Of a DNA stretch of 64,000 bases, positions 15,238-30,200 are shown piece after piece (positions within the stretch are counted from its first letter, which is position 1; each line of letters starts with the position of its first letter). This stretch comes from Candidatus Magnetocorallium paracelense (GTDB taxonomy: Bacteria > Nitrospirota > Thermodesulfovibrionia > Thermodesulfovibrionales > Magnetobacteriaceae): NCBI GenBank assembly GCA_029001845.1, contig JAREWP010000079.1:1-64000 (forward strand). The letters run 5' to 3'. Below the pieces are notes generated by a model, which did no database searches, was not told the origin of the DNA, and was given only the letters and a program-made list of their open reading frames with translations. Position numbers and translations under genes: made by a program.

Positions 15238-18200
15238 TTATTTGCGAACAGTTGCCAAGCCGTATATATTGAATATGTTCGTTCCCTTGTATAACTCGTC
15301 CTGGACCACAGTAACCCCGTACTCCTTATTCTCCAACAACCTCCTGATCCTATCGACCCGTCCCTCTATGTCATGGACCTCTATTACGATTTGTTTGATT
15401 TTTTTCCAGTGATCTTCATGGATCCCCTCCAGAACATCGAGTTCGCTTTTTTGGACATCTATTTTTAAGAGGTGAATGGTATCGATATTTTGTTCTTCGA
15501 TTATGTCGGAAAGTTTCTTCAGCTCACAGGTAAACTCCTCTTCTCTGAACCTCTCAGCCATAAGATCGTCAGTGTAGCTCAAAATATCGTCCATCTCCTT
15601 CATGCCTGCTTTTTGCTGATTTTCCATAATGGTTCTTAATACATCTTCCTCTTCGTCTATGTCTGCAAAGAATGTCGACATTCCCGTTGATCTGGGATAA
15701 AAAGTAAATTCCGCCTCTTTTTTATCCTTTGATAATCCGAAGTTAAAGAGGTTTGCTCTGTCGCCGTATTGGGAAGTGTTTGTTTTTAATATCTCAAAGA
15801 GAGGGGGCGCCGGTTCGAAGGCATATATTTTTATATCTTCGAATCTGTTGAGTATGAAGAGAGAAAACAATCCGATATTGGCGCCTATATCGAATACAGT
15901 GTCGCCCCTGTTAAGGGTAATACCATTTCTGTAATAGACAAGGTCCTCGAATATATCTTTATAGAAATGGTCCGTTTCCGCCTTGTTCAGATGCATGATT
16001 TTCATTTTATTGGGCAGTTCATAGGCCCGGACTGTTTCCAAAGCAGCAGTTCCTCCTCTGTCTGTACGAATGATGGTTTCCCTGATTTCTTCCTCTGTGA
16101 GGCCCTCGATTTCCAATAGGATCATCTCTTCGATTACCATGGAGATATCCCGGATATTGGGTGCTTCAAAGAGCGCTTTAAGGGGAATATTTATTTCAAA
16201 TGCCTCCTGAATTCGGTGGATCAGTTGGACTCCAAGGAGTGAATGTCCGCCCAGTTGAAAGAAGTTGTCATGAACGCCGATTTTATCGATACCAAAGAGT
16301 TCTCCCCAAATCTCGGCAAGCCTCTCCTCGACGTCGTTATCCGGTTCTACATAGGGCGTACCCAGGAGAGGTCTTCCATGAGTCTCCTTTGACATCTCTT
16401 GTAAACCGGTCTCGTAAAAATCGAAAGATTCCCCTTTAAAAATTTCATAAAAATCCGTGAGGGACACCATCACCTGCGGCTCCGCCCCCGCCAGTACGCG
16501 GATCATGGCCTCTGCCCCCTCGTTGTAGTTGAGTCCGAAGGCGTCTCTATAGTCTCTCGCTTTTTTATACATCTCAGGCATTTGATTCATTAACGACCTT
16601 TGCCAGTTGTCCCACTGCCATGCATCCCAGTTAACGGCTCTGGTCCGCTTTTTGAGATGGAACGTTCTGTAATGGGAATAGGCGTCCAGGAATGCATTGG
16701 CCCCAACGTAATCGACCTGACCGGTTTCACCTGTAATAGAAGTGAGAGAAGAAAAGAGGATCATAAAATCCAAAGGTATATCCTTTAGTACAGATTCCAA
16801 TACAAGCGTTCCCTTTACCTTGGCTGCAAAGACATCCTCTGCCATCTCCTTTGTCTTTAACTCAATCAGTCCGGCCCCGGGAACACCGGCCCCGTGAATA
16901 ACACCGTGTATCTCTCCAAAGCGATCCAGTACCTGTGCTATGGCGGCCTCCATCTCCGATTTATTCGATACATCGGCCTTTATGATCAGAAGGTCAGAAC
17001 TTGCGGCCTCTATTGACCGAATCTTTGTAATTCTTGTGATATCCAAATCGAGAGCATTGTCTCCTCTGTTTTTTTCATTATAACGATCAACTATTTCGTC
17101 CCACCGATTCCTTGGAGGCGGTTCCGTGCGGCCGATTAAGACAACTTTTGCTTTTATTTTCTTTGCCAGATATTCTCCCATGCCAAGACCAATGCCGCCC
17201 AATCCGCCTGTTATGAGATAGACGCCTTCATTACGTAAGACAGAACCATCGCTTCCATTGTCTTTCAAGGGAAGTTGTTCAAAGGCCGGAATCCACCGCC
17301 TGTATCCGCGATAGGCAACGACCGGATCGGGGAGGTTCATTGTAAACTCGGAGACAATCCGGTCCGGCAACCCTTCCCTCTGTCCTCTAATCTCAATATC
17401 CAGACTGCAACATCTTATATTTTTGAACTCCTTTGGTATTACCTTACAAGGTCCCAACAGGGTCGCCTTTTCAGGGCAAAAAATATCGTCTGAGTTCACT
17501 GCCTGCATGTTATTGGTGATAATTCCTATCTGAATCGGTTCTTTGAGGCCATACTCTCCTATGACCTGAGCCAGATAGAGAAGACTGTAGAATCCCGATT
17601 CAAGAGCGTCATCTAACGTCTCCAATCTGTCCGTCTCGATCTCAGAGTGAGGCGAAACATTCCACATATGGACGATATTATGAGGAAAGATGTCGGCTTC
17701 CCTAAGGCCGGAGATCAATTTAGCGTAATCCTCTTTACAACCGGGCCTGATTTTGTATCGGTTTTTTTGTTCTCCTGCAAATCTGTCACCCCTCATAACC
17801 GTAACGATTTGGCTCTCTTTGCAAGTAAGCCGATTGCAGAGTTCTTCTCCATAACCATGATCATCGGCAAAGATCAACCATTTCGATGCATCGGGAGGAA
17901 ATGTATTGCCAAGCGATTCACGTTTCCAGGCAGGTATGTAAAACCATTCGTAAATGCTCTTTCTCTGAATACTCTTTTCTGTCTCAACGGTCATTCCGGC
18001 ATCTGCCGACAGGTTCGGTTCTATCCAATATCTCTTTTTTTCAAATGGGTAGGCAGGAAGGGGAATGCGATATCGTTTTTCTCCGGCATAAAGGAATGAC
18101 CACTCCGGCTCAACGCCTGTAAGCCATAGTTTTCCCAATGTCGTAAGAAGAAAGGGCATATCCTCTTGATTATCGTTCTGACTGCGTATGGACCCGAGGA

Positions 18201-21200
18201 CCGGCTGGTCTTTATATGCCGAGTGCTGCATCGTGAAGCTACCGAGACCTTGTCCGGGACCGACTTCCAGGAAGACGGCGTCATCGGATTCCATGAGCTC
18301 CTTTATCCCGTCGCTGAATCGCACGGTCCGGCACGTATGGTCCGCCCAATAGGCCGGGTCCGTTGCCTCTTCATCTTTGATCCATGTACCTGTGAGATTC
18401 GATATGTAAGGAATCTTAGGGGGAGAGAATTCTATTGTTTTTAAAAGCCTCAGAAATTCCTCTCTCCCGCCTTCCATCATCTTTGAATGAAAGGCATGGG
18501 TGGTAGCGAGACGTCGGGAAATAATTTCCCTCTTCCTGAATTCCGCTTCTACTTTTATGATCTCCTCTTCAGACCCGCCCAGTACAGTTAGATCCGGTGT
18601 GTTAACCGTGGCGATGGAGATATCGTATCGGGAGATCATGGTCTTCAACTCCTTCTCGGAAAGAGGCGCCGCCACCATGACGCCTCCGGGCAGTTTGTCG
18701 ATGATCTCGGCCCTTTTTACGACAAGACGTAAGGCGTCTTCAAGGGAGATTACCCCTGATATACACGCAGCGGCGTATTCGCCAAGGCTGTAACCTGTCA
18801 TTGCAGTTGGTTCGATTCCCCACTTTATCCACAGCATGGCCATTGCATACTCGACGATGAATACGGCAGGGTGGGCATGGCGTGTCCGATTAAGACGCAT
18901 GGTTTCTTCATTGGGTTCTTCATTGGCGCGATTCAGCATCTTTAAAAGATCGAATCCGGTTTTGTTATCCCATATCGGATTTTCGGCCTTTTCATTATAC
19001 ATCACCTCTCTTATATCCATACCTGAAATCGTTTTGACGATTTCAGAGCATCTGTCTATCTCTTTACGAAAAGAGGGTATACTTCTGTAGAGTCCCAGGG
19101 ACATATTCACATAGTGATCTCCCAGCCCGGGAAACATGAAGATAACGGATCGATTTCCCGGATTCGTGACATAGGTAAAAACTTTGGTCGGATCTTTAGC
19201 CTCAAGGCTCTCTATGGCGTTGTCTACGTCCCTGCACACCACCATTCGTCTGTAATGAAAGGATTGTCTCCCTATTTGCAGCGTATACGCCGTATCGGAG
19301 AGGCTTATGGAGGGATCCTTTTTAAAGCAGCTCACAAGATTATCGCTCATTTTGTTAAGGGCGGAGTCCGTTTTTGCCGAGAGGATCAATAATCGCCATG
19401 CCCCTGATTCATCTGCCGATGTTTCTGCATATGAAGAAATATGGGGCGGTTGTTCCAAAATAATATGGGCGTTTGTCCCGCCAATACCAAAGGAGCTTAC
19501 ACCTGCTCTGCGGGGGAATCCCTCTGTTTTCCACTCCCTGAGCTCTGTGTTTACGTAAAAGGGGCTGTTTTCAAAGTCTATTTTGGGGTTTGCTTTTTCA
19601 AAGTGAAGAGTTGGGGGAATCTGTCCCTCTTTGAGCGCCAGAAGGGCTTTTATAAATCCTGTCACGCCGGCAGCGGAATCCAAATGGCCGAGATTGGTCT
19701 TAACGGAACCTATGGCGCAGAAACCTTTGTCGCCGGTTCTCATTCGGAAGGCCTTTGTCAATGCCTCGATCTCTATGGGATCTCCCATCTCCGTACCGGT
19801 GCCATGGGCTTCTATACAGGTGATGGTTGAAGGATCTGTGCCTGAAGCGGCATGGGCCTCGGCAATGACTTCTATCTGGCCGTCTATACCGGGCGCCGAG
19901 TAGCCGGGCTTAACCGATCCGTCGTTATTAACGGACGATCCCTTTATTACGGCAAGTATCCTGTCTCCATCGGCCAGTGCATCTTCCATGCGTTTGAGAA
20001 ATACGACGCCTACGCCGCTGCCGCCGACAGTTCCCCCGGCCTTTGCATCAAAGGCCCTGCAATGGCCGTCAGGAGAAAGAACGCCCCCTGAGTTGTATCG
20101 ATATCCCGATATTTGCGGTGTCTTTACGGAAGCCCCACCCGCCAGAGCCATGTCGCAGCGGTGATGGATGAGCCCCTGGCAGGCTTCGCTGATGGCGACG
20201 AGAGAGGTGGAACAGGCTGTATTGACGTTCAGAGCAGGTCCCTTCAGGTTCAGTTTATAAGATACCCTTGTTGCAAGGTGGTCTTTATCATTGTTGATAA
20301 GTACCTGAAAGGGATCTATGGATTTGAGGAATTCCGGATTTCCATAGAGGTTTTTTAAGAGATAAAAGCTCATACTCGCACCGCCGTAAACACCGATGCG
20401 CCCCTTATATGAATCCGGGACATAGCCCGCCCTTTCAACGGCCTCATGGCAACATTCGAGAAACAGACGGTGCTGTGGATCGAGACTCTCGGCTTCTCTC
20501 GGGGTAAAGCCGAAAAAGGATGCATCGAAGTTTTCGATATCTTCCAACACGGCGCCTGCCTTAATATAGTTGGGATCATTATATATCTCAGGTTCGATGC
20601 CCGACGCCTCCAACTCCTCATCGGAAAAGAAGCGAATCGATTCCTTTCCGTTACACAGGTTTCGCCAGAACTCTTCGGGAGTATTTGCGTCAGGGAGGCG
20701 CAGGGCCATGCTGATTACGGCAATGTCATTTGCCCGGTCACTCTCTTTTTGTCTCTTTATACGATTCTCTATCCCGTTGCGCAACAGGGTTTCCTCATCA
20801 AGGTCTTCATGGTTTATATACTTTGAGAGTGTATGAATATCGGGTCGCCTGAATAATTCCATAAGAGGGATTTCTCTGTTAAAGGTCTCCTCTAATTTGG
20901 CATGGACCTTTACCAAGAGGAGTGAATGGCCGCCGAGATCAAAAAAGTTTTCATGAAGACCGGGATTTTCCACCTTGAGTAGTTCCCGCCATATGGCTGC
21001 GACTCTCTTTTCCGTTTCGTTTCCAGGAGGTGCGGCGGCCCTTTTATCTCCGGCACTGTCAGGTTCCGGCAGGGCCTTATGGTCTATTTTACCGACAGGC
21101 GTAAGAGGCATTCGATCCACCGGCAGGATTGCGGAAGGAATCATATGTTCGGGCAATTTCTCTCGCAGGTATTCCCGGATGTCGGATATGATGGAACTAT

Positions 21201-24200
21201 TTCTGTATCCCTGCCGTAAGAGTACATATGCGAGCAATTTCTTTTCATCTCCATCCTCTTTTTTCACTGTCACCACACTTTCTTCAACTGCCTGATGGCT
21301 GGATAATGCGGCCTCTATCTCGCCCGGTTCGATACGAAAACCTCTGATCTTTACCTGAAAATCCAGGCGACCCATAAACTCGATGTTACCGTCAGGCAGG
21401 TATCTGGCCTTATCTCCTGTCCTGTAAAGGCGGGCCCCCGGTTTTTTGCCAAAGGGATCGGGTATAAATCGTTCCGCCGTCAGGTCAGGGCGATTATGAT
21501 ATCCCTGAGCCAGTCCGTCTCCGCCGGTGCATAACTCACCGGGTACTCCGATTGGAACAATATTCAGCGCCCTGTCCAAAATATAGACCGTTGTGTTGTC
21601 AATCGGTCTGCCAATGGGTATGCTCTTTCCCGCCTCTTCAGGAGATTCCAGGGGATAACAGGTGGTGATGGTGGTGTTTTCCGTGGGACCGTATGCGTTT
21701 ATTACCTTCAGATGATCTGCTGTCTCCAGAATCTCTCTCACATGATCGGGCGATATAACGTCTCCGCCTACAATTAACTGTCTCACCTCTTTAAGATTGC
21801 GGGCCTGCTCTTTTACCATCTGATGAAAAAGAGCGGTCGTAAAAAGCAGATTGGTGATTCCATTGTTCTTAATAGATCTTCCCAATTGATCGAATGAGGG
21901 GAGTTCGGACGGGAATATCACCAGTTTCCCTCCATTTAAGAGGGCGCTCCAGAGTTCCAATGTGGATGCGTCAAAAGATAGGGGGGCAAACAAAAAGCCG
22001 GTGTCTTCCGGTGCGAATTTTGCGTAATTCGTCTCCTTTACGAGACGCAGGACTCCCCTGTGGGTCACTCTGACGCCTTTGGGAAGTCCCGTAGAGCCCG
22101 AGGTGTACAGAACGCAGGCCGTAGAGAGTGGTAAGTTATGAATGGAGGGTGGAGAATCGCCGGCAGAGACGGATTGGATGATATCGGGCCAATCGGTATC
22201 TATATTCACTATTTGAACGGACCCCGAAGGGTCGTCGATTTTTTTACGCCACTCTTTATGAGTTATGATCAGGTTTAATTGCGAGTCTTCCCTAATGAAA
22301 GAGAGACGCTCCTTGGGGTAGTTCGGATCCAGGGGCACATAGGCGCCGCCTGCTTTGACAATGGAGAGTATGGCTGTGACCATCTCTATCGATCTCTCCA
22401 TGCAGAGACCTGTGAGCACCTCCGGCCCGACACCGTGTTTTCCAAGATAACGAGCCAGTTGGTCGGATTTGTTATTCAGTTCTCCATAGGTTATCATAGT
22501 GTCTTCATAAACCAAAGCCATCTTGTCAGGAGTCCGCTTTGCCTGGTTTTCGAATACTTCACAGATACCTGCGGTGGGGCAGGGAGCCTCTGTCCGATTC
22601 CATTCTACAACGATCCGGTCTCTTTCGATTCGGTCGAGGAAATCGACTCTCCACAGAGTTGTTTCCGGCGCTTTACAGACTTCATGTAAAAGGTTTTTAT
22701 AATGCCCTGCCATGGTTTTAACAAAATCTCTATCAAAAAGGTCTGTGTTATAGTAGATCACGCCTTCTATCCCCTTTTGTACCTCCCAAAGATGACATTC
22801 CATATCGGCGCGCACCGTAATTTCCATGGTCTTTATGGATTTGGTGTCAAGTCCCTCCAGTGACAAGGACTCCATTGGCGCGTTTTGAAGAGCAAATATA
22901 ACCTGTACCAGCGGATTTCGGCTCATGTCTCTTTCCGGCTTTAGAGCCTCTACAATATGCTCGAATGGAATATCCTGGTTTCCATAGGCTTCAAGGGTTA
23001 TCTTTTTCACGGTTTTAAGCAGTTCCATAAAGGTCGGGTTGCCGGAGAGGTCTCCCCTCATTACCAGAGTGTTTATAAAGAAACCGATCAGTGGTTCGAT
23101 CTCTTTTCGAGTACGGTTCGCAATCGGTGTTCCCACTACGATATCTTCCTGACCTGTATATCTGGCCATGAGCACCATAAATCCGGCCAAAAGGGTCATA
23201 AAGAGACTCCCTCCCGTTCGATTGCCCAGTTGTCTCAATCTATCTGTCAGATAGTGAGGGATAGCGAGCGTTTCTACATCACCGTTATATGTAACTACGG
23301 CAGGTCTGGGTCTGTTTGTGGGGAGTTCAAGGAGAGGGAGATCTTTCAGATGCTCCTTCCAGTACGTAAGCTGATCTTCCAGTACTGCGCCGGTCAGCCA
23401 ATTACGCTGCCACTGGGCAAAGTCGGCATACTGGATCGTCAGGTCCGGCAGAGGAGAAGCGTCTCCTCTTGAAAACTCCCTGTACAGGGCGGATATCTCT
23501 TTATTGATGACGCCTGTGGACCATCCGTCAGAGATAATATGGTGCATCGTCATGAGAAGGATATGTTTGTCCTCTGAAAGTTTTAAAACAGTGACTCTCA
23601 GCAGAGGCGCTTTTTCAAGGTTAAAGAGCTTTTTCGCCTCTTCCGACAGGAGTTTCTTCGCCCTCTTCTTCCTCTCCTCTTTGCGGAAGTCGCAAAGATC
23701 GATAACAGGCATATCGATCGTAAGGTCCGGATATATGATCTGAACCGGCGTCCCCCCCTTTGAAACAATGGCTGTTCGAAGCGTTTCGTGGCGGCGGACA
23801 ATTTCGTGAAAACTTTTTTCCAGAGCAATCATGTTCAAAGGTCCCGTAATTTCCGTAGCCCAAGGCATATTGTAAAATGCACTGTCAGGAACGAGTCGAT
23901 CGAGAAACCATAACCGCTCCTGAGCAAATGACAGGGGCCGGTCTCCGCCCCTTTCAACAATTTTAATCTCCTCGATTTCTGTTTTTTGCGCCTCTTTCTC
24001 AATCTTTTCCGCCAGGCCTGCAACTGTGGGATTTTCAAAGAGTTTTCTCAACGGTAAGTCTGCCTGAAAGGTCTCTCTGATCCTGGAAATCACCTGAGTG
24101 GCCAGAAGGGAGTGGCCTCCAAGATGGAAGAAGTTGTCGTATATTCCGATCTCTTCCATACTAAGGACACTCTTCCAGATATCTGCAAGTGTTTCCTCCT

Positions 24201-27200
24201 TTTGGGTTCTCGGGCCTGCATATGTCGCTTCATCTCTATTGAAAGTCTCCGGTTTGGGAAGGCTGTTGCGATCGATCTTGCCTGTTGCAGTGAGGGGAAG
24301 CGCATCCATAACAACAAAGGAAACAGGTATCATATAGTCCGGTAATACCTCTTTTAAAGATATCTTCAAATTCTCTAAAAATCGTGGTATCAGTTTGGAC
24401 ATAACAGGATTGTTTCCAAAGAGGGTCAGAGGCCCATCATCTGTAAATTTCAAGGTAATAGCAGAAGGGATACAGATGTATTCCTCAGCCGGATTTTTTC
24501 CTGCAAAGATGACATCCATATATTCAGGCCCTTTGTCGGACCATGAGATATCCGCCACAGAGGCGTTTGCTTTAGCTGTCCTGTAAATTTCGTCTGGATC
24601 GATTCCGGCTTTCAATGCAGTCACTCTCTTGTTCAGTTCCATCACCGTCTCAGGCGCATCGCACCTGTGAACGATCCTGTCCGAGGCGACATCTTCCATC
24701 ACCCGGCTGTTTATGACATCTCTTATACAAATACACTCCTGTTGATTTGCCTTTACAATTTCCCCGATCTCTCTGAGTGACATGCCCTCTCCGTCGATAT
24801 AACAGGCGATTTTTTGAATATCCTCCGGTTCGCCGACATGAAGTATTGCAGTATAACGAAACGTTGTCATCTCATTCCGCACGCTGCCCCTTTGAAGACG
24901 TATCCTGACATGGCCGATTTTTTCTATCCTCTCCTTCAGAGCGATAAAGAGAGAGGGATCGACAAACAACTCTGTCTCACTGACCATCTTTCCGTCAATA
25001 CGACTCTTCAAGGTCTTCACACTCTCCCCGGGGGCGGCTTTATAAGTCTCTGTCGATGTATGAAAGGCCCTCATCAGTCTGTAATTACGGAGGTCCGCAA
25101 GGAGAACAAATCCTCCCGGTTTTATGGCTCGAGCACTCCCTTCGATTACCTTTACCAGGTAATCCATATCCGGAAAATACTGAACTACAGAACTCAGTAT
25201 CACGGCGTCCAGTGTGTTTTCTTCCACCTCATCCAGCTCATGGGCCATGCGTTTTGCAAGTTTTACTGAGGCGTACCTCTCTTCGTGACCGGCTGTCTGT
25301 CTCTTTATATAATCGAGAGAGACCTCCGATATATCCCACCCCTCATAGGACTCGCAGCGGGGGGCGAGCTGCAGAAGGAGCATTCCCGTTCCACAGCCGA
25401 GTTCGAGAACTCGTTTCGGTTTCAGATCGAGTACCTGAGTGATTATATCGTCGGCCCATTCACGCATCTCCTCCACGGCTATAGGGCTTCCGTCGTAGCT
25501 GCTGTTCCATCCCGTTGTATTAAAGAGGGGGTCTTCGATCTCCCTTTCCCCTGTATAGACATGATCGTTAAATATCTCCTCCCAGTTCGATACCTGATCC
25601 GACGAGAGTGTCTCTATCTCCTCTTCAGGTATCCTGTAGCGGGGATCGAGGGTCAGATAGGCTGTCAGTCTTTTGTCTCCCGGTCTGTCTTCTCGAAGAA
25701 TAACGGTTGTATCCTTTACCATGGGAACGTTGACAATACGAGCTTCTATCTCTCCCGGTTCGATTCGGTACCCCCTTACTTTCACCTGTCTGTCTGTTCG
25801 ACCGAGGAATTCTATGGAGCCGTTGGAAAGATATCGGACAAGGTCTCCGGTCCGATAAAGTCGGGAACCCGGTTTTTTACCAAAGGGGTCGGGGATGAAT
25901 TTCTCCGCCGTTAAGTCGGGTTTGTTCAGATATCCCCGGGCCGTTCCGTCGCCGCCGATACAAAGCTCTCCCGGTATTCCCACAGGTACGGGGTTTAATC
26001 TCCTGTCCACAATATAAACGGTTGTATTGTTTATGGGGCGACCGATGGGAACGATTTCGTCTCCCCCTCGGGCGACCTCATGCCAGGTGGCGAAGGTGGT
26101 GCTCTCCGTGGGACCGTATACATGAAGAAGCCTTTTGGGAGGAGTGTTTTCCCTTACCGCTTTTACACGACCGGCGTCCGCTGCCTCACCGCCGAACAAT
26201 ACATTCTTTACTCCTTTAAATATGTCGGGTATCTCATCGGTCATACGGTTGAACAGGGCTGTTGTCAGAAAAAGTGTCGTAACGGCCCTGCTCTCCAATA
26301 CATCTCTGTAAGCACGGGGATCGAGGACCTCTTCCTTTGGCAGGATCACCAGAGTACCGCCATGTAAAAGGGCGCCCCAGATTTCGAAGGTGGCGGCGTC
26401 AAAGGATATGTTGGAGGCATGGATGATCCTCTCATTTTGACTTAGATCGATATAGCCCGTGTTAAAGAGAAGGCGAAGCACCCCTTTGTGAGGGATTTCG
26501 ATACCTTTGGGGGTTCCCGTTGAGCCCGAGGTGTAGTTGATGTAAGCCCTGTTGTCCGTTACAACCACGGAAGGGGGATTCTCTCTGCTTTTGCCATGGA
26601 ACGTTTCGCTGTCCCTATAGATGAATTCAGGGAGGAATTCTTCGTTCCCAGAGCCGGACTCGAAGCCGTCGTCGCTTCTCTCCTTTATAATAACAACAGG
26701 GGCTGCGTCACGGATCATCTCTTTTCTGCGTGAAACCGGGTAGGAAGGGTCTATGGGGAAGTAGACGCCCCCTGCCTTGAGGATTCCCAACAGAGCGATG
26801 ATCAACTCCGGCGATCGCTCCATCGATACGGCGACCACTGTTTCGCTTTTTACTCCCAGACCGATAAGGTGACGGGCCAGGTGGTTGGCTCTTTCGTTGA
26901 GTTCCCTGTAGGTGACACTCCCGTCACCGTACAGAATGGCTCTCTTGTCAGGCTGCTCTTCTGCTCGTGTTTCAAATATCTCGTGAATGCATTTATCGGG
27001 ACAGGGTGTCTCTGTTTCGTTCCACTCAGATACAATCCTCTCCTTTTCAGGTTCGATCATAAGAGCATACTCCCACAGAGCTCTTTCGGGATTTTCACAG
27101 ATCCCCTCTAACAGGTTTTTGTAGTGCTCCGCCATTCGGCGTATCCTCTCCCTGTCAAAAAGGTCAGTGTTATACACAATCATTCCCTGAAGAGCATTGT

Positions 27201-30200
27201 GGACTTCAAAAAAATGACATTCCATGTCAAAGCGCACCATGATCTCCATGCCGCTCACCGCGTTCAGCTCGAGCCCTTGCAGCGATATCGAATCCATAGG
27301 CGCATTCTGGAGCGCAAACATTACCTGAACCAGGGGATTACGACTTGTGTCCCGTTCCGGTCGCAGTTCATCTACTATATACTCAAAGGGAATGTCCTGG
27401 TTCGAGTAGGCCTCAAGGGTTATTTCTTTTACCCTCTTCAGTAATTCCGTGAAACTCGGATTACCCCTAAGGTCTCCTCTCATTACCAGGGTGTTGACAA
27501 AAAAGCCGATCAGAGGCTCGATCTCCTTTCTGGTGCGATTCGCTATAGGGGCGCCGATTACAATATCTTCCTGTCCCGTATACCTCGACATGAGAACCAT
27601 AAATCCCGCCAAAAGGGTCATAAACAGACTTCCCCCTGCCTGAAGACCACGCTCTTTCAATCTCTCTGTCACTTCCTCCGATAAAGTCAGGGGCTCTGCG
27701 GCGCCGCGATATGTGGCCGTGGCAGGTCTGGCCCTGTCAGGGGGCAGTTCAAGTAACGGGATATCCCCGAGTCGATTCCTCCAGTAATCGAGCTGCCTTT
27801 CCAATAGGTCTCCCTTCAGCCTTTTGCGCTGCCACAGGGTGAAGTCGGAATACTGCACCGGAAGATCGGGCAGGGGAGATGCCTCTCCTGCCGAAAATGC
27901 CCGGTAAAGGACCGATATCTCATTGTTCATCACGCCTGTGGACCATCCGTCGGAAACGATATGGTGCATGGTCATAAGAAGGATATGTCTGTCCTCGGAC
28001 AGCTTTAAAAGGGTCACCCTAAGTAAGGGCGCGCTTCCCAAATCAAATATCTTTGCCCCCTCTTCGGACATGAGTCTCTTTGCCTCTTTGTCCCTCTCCT
28101 TTTCAGGCAGATCGCAAAGATCAATAACCGGCATATCGATGGCGACGTCGGGGTCAGTTATCTGAACCGCCTCGCCCCCCCTTGAAACAAAGGCCGTTCG
28201 GAGAATTTCGTGACGGCGGACGACTTCCTGAAAGCTCTTCTCAAGGACCGGCCTGTCTAAGGGGCCTGTTATCTCAAAGGCCCATGGTATGTTATAAAAG
28301 GCGCTGTCAGGTACGAGCTGCGACAAAAACCAGAGACGCTCCTGGGCAAAGGAGAGAGGGAGTTCTTTTGCTCTTTCAACGGGTTTAATCTCTTCCCACC
28401 CTGTGCGGGAAGTCTGGTTTGCGATACGTTCCGACAGACCGGCGATTGTGGGATTTTCAAAGAGCTCCCGTAAAGGGATATCTGCGCCAAAGGAATCTCC
28501 GACCCCGGAAATAACCCTGGTGGCCAACAGGGAGTGCCCCCCAAGGTTGAAGAAATTATCGTATATACCGATTTTTTTAATACCAAGGATTGTACTCCAC
28601 AGCTCGACAAGAGTTTTCTCTACAGGGGTTCGCGGCTCTGCATAGGCTTCCGTCTCTCTTCTGAATATCTCAGGCTTGGGAAGGCTGTTGCAGTCGATCT
28701 TACCGGTGGCGGTTAAAGGAAGTTTATCCATGATGACCCAGGCGACCGGGACCATATAGTCAGGTAATCTCTTTTTTAAAGAGGTTTTCAATTCCTCTAT
28801 GAATCGATCGGTTTGTTTGGATCGAATCTCCTTTTCAGGCGTCTCATATTGCCGGTCCATGACAAGATACGCAGTCAGCCGCTTATCTCCCTCTTTGTCT
28901 TCACGTACGATTAGGGTGATATCTTTTACCATAGGGGAATGGAGTATTTGCGCTTCAATTTCACCCGGTTCGATCCTGTACCCCCTGATCTTTACCTGCC
29001 TGTCGATACGGCCAAGGAACTCGATATTTCCGTCAGGGAGATATCTGGCCAAATCCCCTGTACGATAGAGGCGGGAACCCGGTTTGCCGCCAAAGGGATC
29101 GGGGATAAATCGTTCCGCCGTCAGATCGGGCCTGTTCAGATATCCCCGGGCCGGTCCGTCACCGCCGGCGTACAGTTCACCGGGTATCCCCGGAGGCGTC
29201 ACATGGAAAGCGCTGTCCAGTATATAAACAGTCGTATTGGAGATCGGTCTTCCTATGGAAACCGTTTTTCCCGCTTGTTCCGGGCTGTCCATGGAGTAAC
29301 AGCAGGTAAAGGTTGTATTCTCAGTCGGGCCGTATCCGTTAATAACCTTTGTTGTCTCCGAATTTGTGAGGAAATCCTTCACAACATCCGGTGACAGGAC
29401 GTCCCCGCCGGCAAAGAGCTGTCTAAGAGAACGAAGATTGCGGGACTGTTCCTTTACCATCTGGTGAAATAAGCCGGCCGTTAACCAGAGAGTCGTTATA
29501 TGGTTTTCCCTAATGAATCGCCCCAATTCTTCAAGGGACGGAACACCGGGCGGATGAATGACCAGTTTGCCGCCGTTTAACAGAGCTCCCCAGATTTCAA
29601 AAGTAGAGGCGTCAAAAGAGAGAGGGGCAAAGAGGAGGAATGTCTCGTCAGGGCCGAATTGCGCGTAATTGCTCTCCTTTACAAGCCTGACAACGCCCTT
29701 GTGAGGTACGGCGACTCCCTTTGGTTGCCCTGTGGAGCCGGAGGTGTGCATTATATAGGCAGTTAAGAGTGATGAAGTATAAGTCGGGGGAGAAGAATTG
29801 AGAGTAGAGGGAGATTGGGCGGTATGGGGTTCTCCGATGTCAAGGTTTAGTATAGTAACCGATTGAGAGATGGAATTAAATTTGAGGTGGAGGTCTTTGT
29901 GAGTTATAATCAGGTGTAATCTTGAATTCTCTGCTATAAAGGAGAGACGTTCCGACGGGTCGTTCGGGTCTAACGGGACGTAGGCCCCTCCTGCTTTGAC
30001 AATGGCGAGTATGGCGATGACAACTTCCATCGATCTCTCCATACAGAGACCTGTCAGCACCTCCGGGCGTACGCCATGATTGCGAAGATAACCGGCCAGT
30101 TGGTCAGATTTTTTATTCAGTTCTCCATAGGTCAGTGTTTCACCTTTGTAAACCAATGCTATCCTGTCAGGGGTTTGATCCGCCTGTTTTTCGAATACGT

